This document shows, one piece after another, positions 6,661-9,511 of a DNA stretch of 9,511 bases. Position 1 is the first letter of the stretch; each line of letters begins with the position of its first letter. The notes under the pieces were generated by a model, which saw only the letters and a list, made by a program, of their open reading frames with translations, ran no database searches and was not told the DNA's origin. The translations under genes and the position numbers were made by a program. The stretch spans positions 1-9,511 of the forward strand of contig CAILMA010000452.1 in assembly GCA_903835145.1 (NCBI GenBank). The letters are read 5' to 3'. This DNA comes from an uncultured Bacteroidota bacterium (GTDB lineage: Bacteria; Bacteroidota; Bacteroidia; Chitinophagales; Chitinophagaceae).

Positions 6661-6686
6661 GCCGGAAGCATTCCGGCTGTACGGGG
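6661..6686 (+). repeat. hairpin motif C, right copy
   Basis: A perfect 7-bp stem GCCGGAA (6661-6667) and TTCCGGC (6671-6677) encloses a GCA loop, followed by TGTACGGGG. The core recurs at 6102-6124. There is no T-run after it, so termination is unlikely. It appears to be a third module of the repeat family. Confidence 0.6.
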
Positions 6687-6871
6687 TAATGTGTTGTTTT
6701 GTGGATTTATGAGGTTGGGGAATGACGTTTTTAGAAAATTGCTATGCGTTGTTTTTTGGTTTATAGCGTCTTGGTTTCATAGCAGATGCTTTATAATTTA
6801 TGATTGGGTTTATTGAGTTTTATATTTTAACTTGCGTTTAGCGGTACGGTTTTTTTGCTTTCGATTGAAGG

Positions 6872-6889
6872 CAGCGGTGTACACTGCTG
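6872..6889. promoter_or_regulatory. 18-bp dyad before the histidine kinase gene
   Basis: CAGCGGTGTACACTGCTG is symmetric at 16 of 18 positions around a GTGTACAC core. It ends 20 nt before the kinase start, where a repressor or autoregulating response regulator could bind. No clear promoter boxes could be fixed beside it, so the role is inferred only from symmetry and position. Confidence 0.35.
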
Positions 6890-6909
6890 GTATTAAATGA
6901 ACCGGTATT

Positions 6910-8829
6910 ATGAATGAGCCAACGGAGGAACTTTTACTTGATTTTAAAACGATTTTTGAGTCGTCTCCGGACCTCTACTTGCTGCTATCGCCTGATTTTA
7001 CGATAGTGGCATCGAGTGTAGCTTATTTGCAGGCAACAATTACGCGGATAGAGGATATAAGGGGACGGAATCTTTTTGATGTGTTTCCTGATAACCCTAA
7101 AGACCCCGATGCGATGGGTGTTTATAACCTGCGGCGGTCGCTACAGACGGTACTTGCAGAGCGCCGGCCAAACCGCATGGAGGTGCAAAAGTATGATATA
7201 CAGCGGCCGGATGGCACATTCGAGGAGCGATTTTGGGAGCCATTGAACGCGCCGGTGCTTGCTGCAGATGGAACGGTGAAGTACATTATTCATAAGGTGG
7301 AGGATGTAACTGCAAGCGAGGTAAGCAAAAAATTGCTGTTTGCACATGAGCGCAAAAACGAAGCGCTGGAGCAGCAAGAAAAGCAACACCTACAGGATTT
7401 GCGGACCAGTGAGACCAATTTTTCAGTAATTTTTGATTTGTGTCCGGTTGCCATACTGAAACTTGCTATTGACGATGGCCGCCTGCTGCGGGTGAACAAT
7501 GCCTTTGAGAAAATGTTCTTGCTCAAGAGGGATGAAGTAGTGGGCAAGACGGTGATGGAATTGAACATTATAGACCGGGCGGTAATAGCAGATATTGTGA
7601 ACCAGCTCAGCACAAAGGAAGGCGGTGAGCTGGAACTGGAGCTTGAAATAAAGTTTGAGAGTGGCGACATAAAGAATGTGCTTGCCTCGGCTGAAATAAT
7701 AGAAGTGAATAACCGGCGTTGCATACTGGTGGCTATGATGGATATAACACATCGAAAGCACATGGAGGGAATGCTAAAGAATACCAATCATTTCCTGGAC
7801 AATATACTGGAGAACCTGCCGAGCATGGTTTTTGTAAAAAGTGTGGAAGACCTGAAATTTGTAAGACTCAATAAGGCGGGAGAAGAGTTACTCGGTTACC
7901 GGAGCGAGGAGTTGCTGGGTAAAAACGACTTCGATTTTTTTCCGGCCGAGCAGGCTGCAAATTTTGTGCGCAACGACCGTGCAGTTTTCGAAATGGGCAA
8001 GCTGCTGGATATAGAGGAGCCGATACAGACAAGGAACGGAGAGCGGTGGCTGCGCACAAAGAAGATACCGGTGTACAGAGACGGGAAACCGGCCTACCTG
8101 CTGGGGATAGCAGACGATATAACACTGAATAAGAAACAGCGAGATGCATTATTGGAATTGAATAAAGAACTGGAAGCATTTTCGTACTCCGTATCGCACG
8201 ATTTGAGGGCACCACTGCGCGCAGTAACCGGATATGCTGAGATAATGGAGGCTGACTATGGAGATAAGCTGGATGAAGAAGGCCGCAGGATGCTGAGCCG
8301 TATAAGCCGCAATGCCGAGAAAATGGGGCGGTTAATAGATGACCTGCTTTCTTTCTCGAAGCTTGGGAAACGGGAACTGCAACTGAAGGCAACGGATATG
8401 AACGATCTGGTAACGACAGTGATCAATGAACTAAGCAAGGATGGTGGAAATAATACTACGTTTATATTCAATAATCTGCACCCGGCTATGACGGACTATG
8501 GCATGATGAAGCAAGTACTAACCAACCTGATAGGTAATGGGGTGAAATACTCATCGAAGAATGAAAGAGCCGTTGTAACGATAACATCTTGCCGCAACGG
8601 AGATGAGCTTGTATACGCTGTGAAGGATAATGGCGCAGGATTTGATATGCAATACAAAGATAAGTTGTTTGGGGTGTTTCAGCGGCTGCACAGGCAAGAT
8701 GAATTTGAAGGCACAGGGGTGGGGCTGGCTATAGTGCAGCGCATAATAAAGAAACACGGTGGCCGCGTATGGGCTGAAGGCAAGATGCAGGAAGGAGCGA
8801 CATTTTCTTTTTCGATACCATTAAAATAA
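6910..8829 (+). CDS. soluble three-PAS sensor histidine kinase
   Basis: This 639-residue kinase senses a signal through PAS domains and autophosphorylates on a His for transfer to a response regulator. PAS domains lie at about 10-133, 165-281 and 292-405, with a coiled-coil-like linker at 136-168 (KKLLFAHERKNEALEQQEKQ). The HisKA domain (about 418-484) has the H-box SYSVSHDLRAPLRAV with phospho-acceptor H430. The ATPase domain (about 528-637) shows the N-box LTNLIGNGVKYSSK (N539, N543), G1 box DNGAGFD (573-579), F box LFGVFQRLHR (586-595) and G2 box GTGVGLAIV (601-609), so it should be active. No membrane segment or signal peptide is seen, so it is cytoplasmic. No heme, flavin or bilin site was recognised. 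An in-frame TGA at 6898-6900 makes this ATG the first possible start. The adjacent response regulator is the natural partner. Confidence 0.95.
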   Translation: MNEPTEELLLDFKTIFESSPDLYLLLSPDFTIVASSVAYLQATITRIEDIRGRNLFDVFPDNPKDPDAMGVYNLRRSLQTVLAERRPNRMEVQKYDIQRPDGTFEERFWEPLNAPVLAADGTVKYIIHKVEDVTASEVSKKLLFAHERKNEALEQQEKQHLQDLRTSETNFSVIFDLCPVAILKLAIDDGRLLRVNNAFEKMFLLKRDEVVGKTVMELNIIDRAVIADIVNQLSTKEGGELELELEIKFESGDIKNVLASAEIIEVNNRRCILVAMMDITHRKHMEGMLKNTNHFLDNILENLPSMVFVKSVEDLKFVRLNKAGEELLGYRSEELLGKNDFDFFPAEQAANFVRNDRAVFEMGKLLDIEEPIQTRNGERWLRTKKIPVYRDGKPAYLLGIADDITLNKKQRDALLELNKELEAFSYSVSHDLRAPLRAVTGYAEIMEADYGDKLDEEGRRMLSRISRNAEKMGRLIDDLLSFSKLGKRELQLKATDMNDLVTTVINELSKDGGNNTTFIFNNLHPAMTDYGMMKQVLTNLIGNGVKYSSKNERAVVTITSCRNGDELVYAVKDNGAGFDMQYKDKLFGVFQRLHRQDEFEGTGVGLAIVQRIIKKHGGRVWAEGKMQEGATFSFSIPLK

Positions 8830-8836
8830 TTGAAGC

Positions 8837-9283
8837 ATGGAAAACAGCAATTCAGAAGTGGATATAGTGCTGATGGAAGATAACCCGGATGATGCGGAGC
8901 TTACCATACGGGCGCTACAGAAGAATAATATTGCGAACAACATAATACTTCTGCGCGACGGTGAGGAAGGGCTCGATTTCATATACGGGCGGGGGCAGTT
9001 TGCTGGCAGTTCGCACACCAAACCGCGGTTGATACTGCTTGATTTGAAGATGCCGAAAGTGAGTGGCCTGGAAGTGTTGAAGCAACTGAAATCAGATGAT
9101 GAAACGAGTAATATACCCATTGTGATTTTGACTTCATCGGCCCAGGACCCTGATGTGGCCCAGAGTTATAAACTTGGTGCCAATAGTTACATTGTAAAGC
9201 CTGTTGGGTTTGAGAATTTTTCGAAAGCTATAGCGCAGCTTGGAGTTTACTGGCTATTGCTGAATCATCCGCCGTTAAAATGA
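8837..9283 (+). CDS. single-domain response regulator, CheY/Rcp1-like
   Basis: This 148-residue protein is a lone receiver domain. Acidic E14-D15, phospho-acceptor D69 (LLDLKMP), T99 (ILTSS), Y118 and K121 (YIVKP) match the CheY active site. The start [17 protein letters not shown], the long segment GRGQFAG between strand 2 and helix 2, and the length are typical of the Rcp1-like group that pairs with phytochrome-type or PAS-containing kinases. There is no DNA-binding or enzyme output domain. It must act by protein contact or as a phosphate relay or sink. It starts 7 nt after the kinase stop (8827-8829), with no promoter between, so it is co-transcribed and probably the direct phospho-acceptor of that kinase. 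Confidence 0.95.
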   Translation: MENSNSEVDIVLMEDNPDDAELTIRALQKNNIANNIILLRDGEEGLDFIYGRGQFAGSSHTKPRLILLDLKMPKVSGLEVLKQLKSDDETSNIPIVILTSSAQDPDVAQSYKLGANSYIVKPVGFENFSKAIAQLGVYWLLLNHPPLK

Positions 9284-9294
9284 TTTTTAAACAT

Positions 9295-9325
9295 TTGCCA
9301 GCAATGCCATCGTTTTGTAAATTTA
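9295..9325 (+). promoter_or_regulatory. possible promoter after the two-component pair
   Basis: TTG at 9295-9297 is followed after 20 nt by TAAATTTA at 9318-9325, one base short of the Bacteroidota -7 consensus. The rest of 9284-9511 is AT-rich with no convincing gene. The promoter would serve something beyond the window edge or a small RNA. AT-rich sequence produces such matches by chance, so support is weak. Confidence 0.22.
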
Positions 9326-9511
9326 GTGGCACGTTGACTAATATATTAAATTTATTGTGCAGAGAAAGAGGTTGTTTTTTATAGCATTGTAATATGAGAA
9401 ATAAGTTACTGATTGTTTGTGGCAGTATTTTCAACTGAGTAAAACAATTTAGGACTAAATTTTTGGGAACGCTACAACTTCAAATAAAAAAATAACATTA
9501 AACGCAAAAAC

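Larger units (their letters stand above)
5975..6909. other. long gene-free region with repeats
   Basis: No credible coding region was found on either strand. The stretch holds hairpin motifs at 6102-6124, 6153-6205, 6584-6636 and 6661-6686, a six-unit tandem array at 6213-6548, and a dyad at 6872-6889, each described separately. A weak hairpin (CTCAC 6060-6064, GTGAG 6073-6077) is followed by a T-rich run at 6085-6092 and might act as a poor terminator. The rest, including 6687-6871, is AT-rich and shows no structure I can name. Confidence 0.7.

Noticed and set aside
6661..6677. Perfect GCCGGAA/TTCCGGC hairpin as a terminator
   Set aside because: It lacks a following T-run, no gene ends nearby, and its core recurs at 6102, so it fits better as part of the repeat family.
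6897..6917. A 6-codon frame (ATG at 6897) overlapping the kinase start, as a possible leader peptide
   Set aside because: It is too short to support and no attenuator-type hairpin follows it.
9394..9438. A 14-codon open frame (MRNKLLIVCGSIFN) resembling the beginning of a signal peptide
   Set aside because: It stops at once, the downstream codons in the same frame have no further start, and there is no independent sign of expression.

Overview
The window looks like a chromosomal segment from a Bacteroidota bacterium, probably of the Chitinophagales/Chitinophagaceae type. The lineage is inferred from gene content and style. Starts lack clear Shine-Dalgarno sequences. At least one good match to the Bacteroidota promoter (TTTG, 19 nt, TAnnTTTG-like) is present. 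Exported proteins are typical of the group, including a cytochrome c peroxidase-type lipoprotein, a small outer-membrane barrel and a DUF1800/DUF1501 pair. There is also a long intergenic stretch of hairpin and tandem repeats. No rRNA, tRNA, transposase or CRISPR was seen.

Left part (1-2206): a promoter at 211-241 precedes a two-gene unit. The first gene is a di-heme cytochrome c peroxidase/MauG-family lipoprotein (280-1398). The second is a signal-peptide-bearing outer-membrane beta-barrel-like protein (1398-2111), whose ATG overlaps the upstream stop codon. A strong intrinsic terminator at 2164-2206 closes the unit.

Centre (2207-5053): after a leader with a nested inverted repeat come a DUF1800 protein without a signal peptide (2365-3798) and a DUF1501 protein with a twin-arginine signal (3830-5029). 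The two are 31 nt apart and are almost certainly one operon. They are a known partner pair of unknown biochemical function.

Right-centre (5054-6909): a convergent gene of unknown function (5054-5866, minus strand) has an N-terminal helical part, a Pro/Ala-rich linker with an 11-residue duplication and a conserved-looking C-terminus. Two tandem copies of a 21-22 bp palindrome (5931-5974) lie just upstream of it, next to a possible promoter. Then about 900 bp have no gene. They hold a composite repeat locus: six tandem units of two lengths (49 or 63 bp) at 6213-6548, bracketed by two 53-bp copies of a double-hairpin element and by two copies of a third hairpin motif.

Right part (6910-9283): a soluble three-PAS histidine kinase and a single-domain CheY/Rcp1-like response regulator, 7 nt apart, form a complete two-component pair. 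An 18-bp dyad lies just before the kinase start. The last 228 bp hold no convincing gene. The most unusual item is the composite repeat locus, followed by the tandem palindromic sites before the unknown gene. Neither can be assigned a function from the sequence alone.
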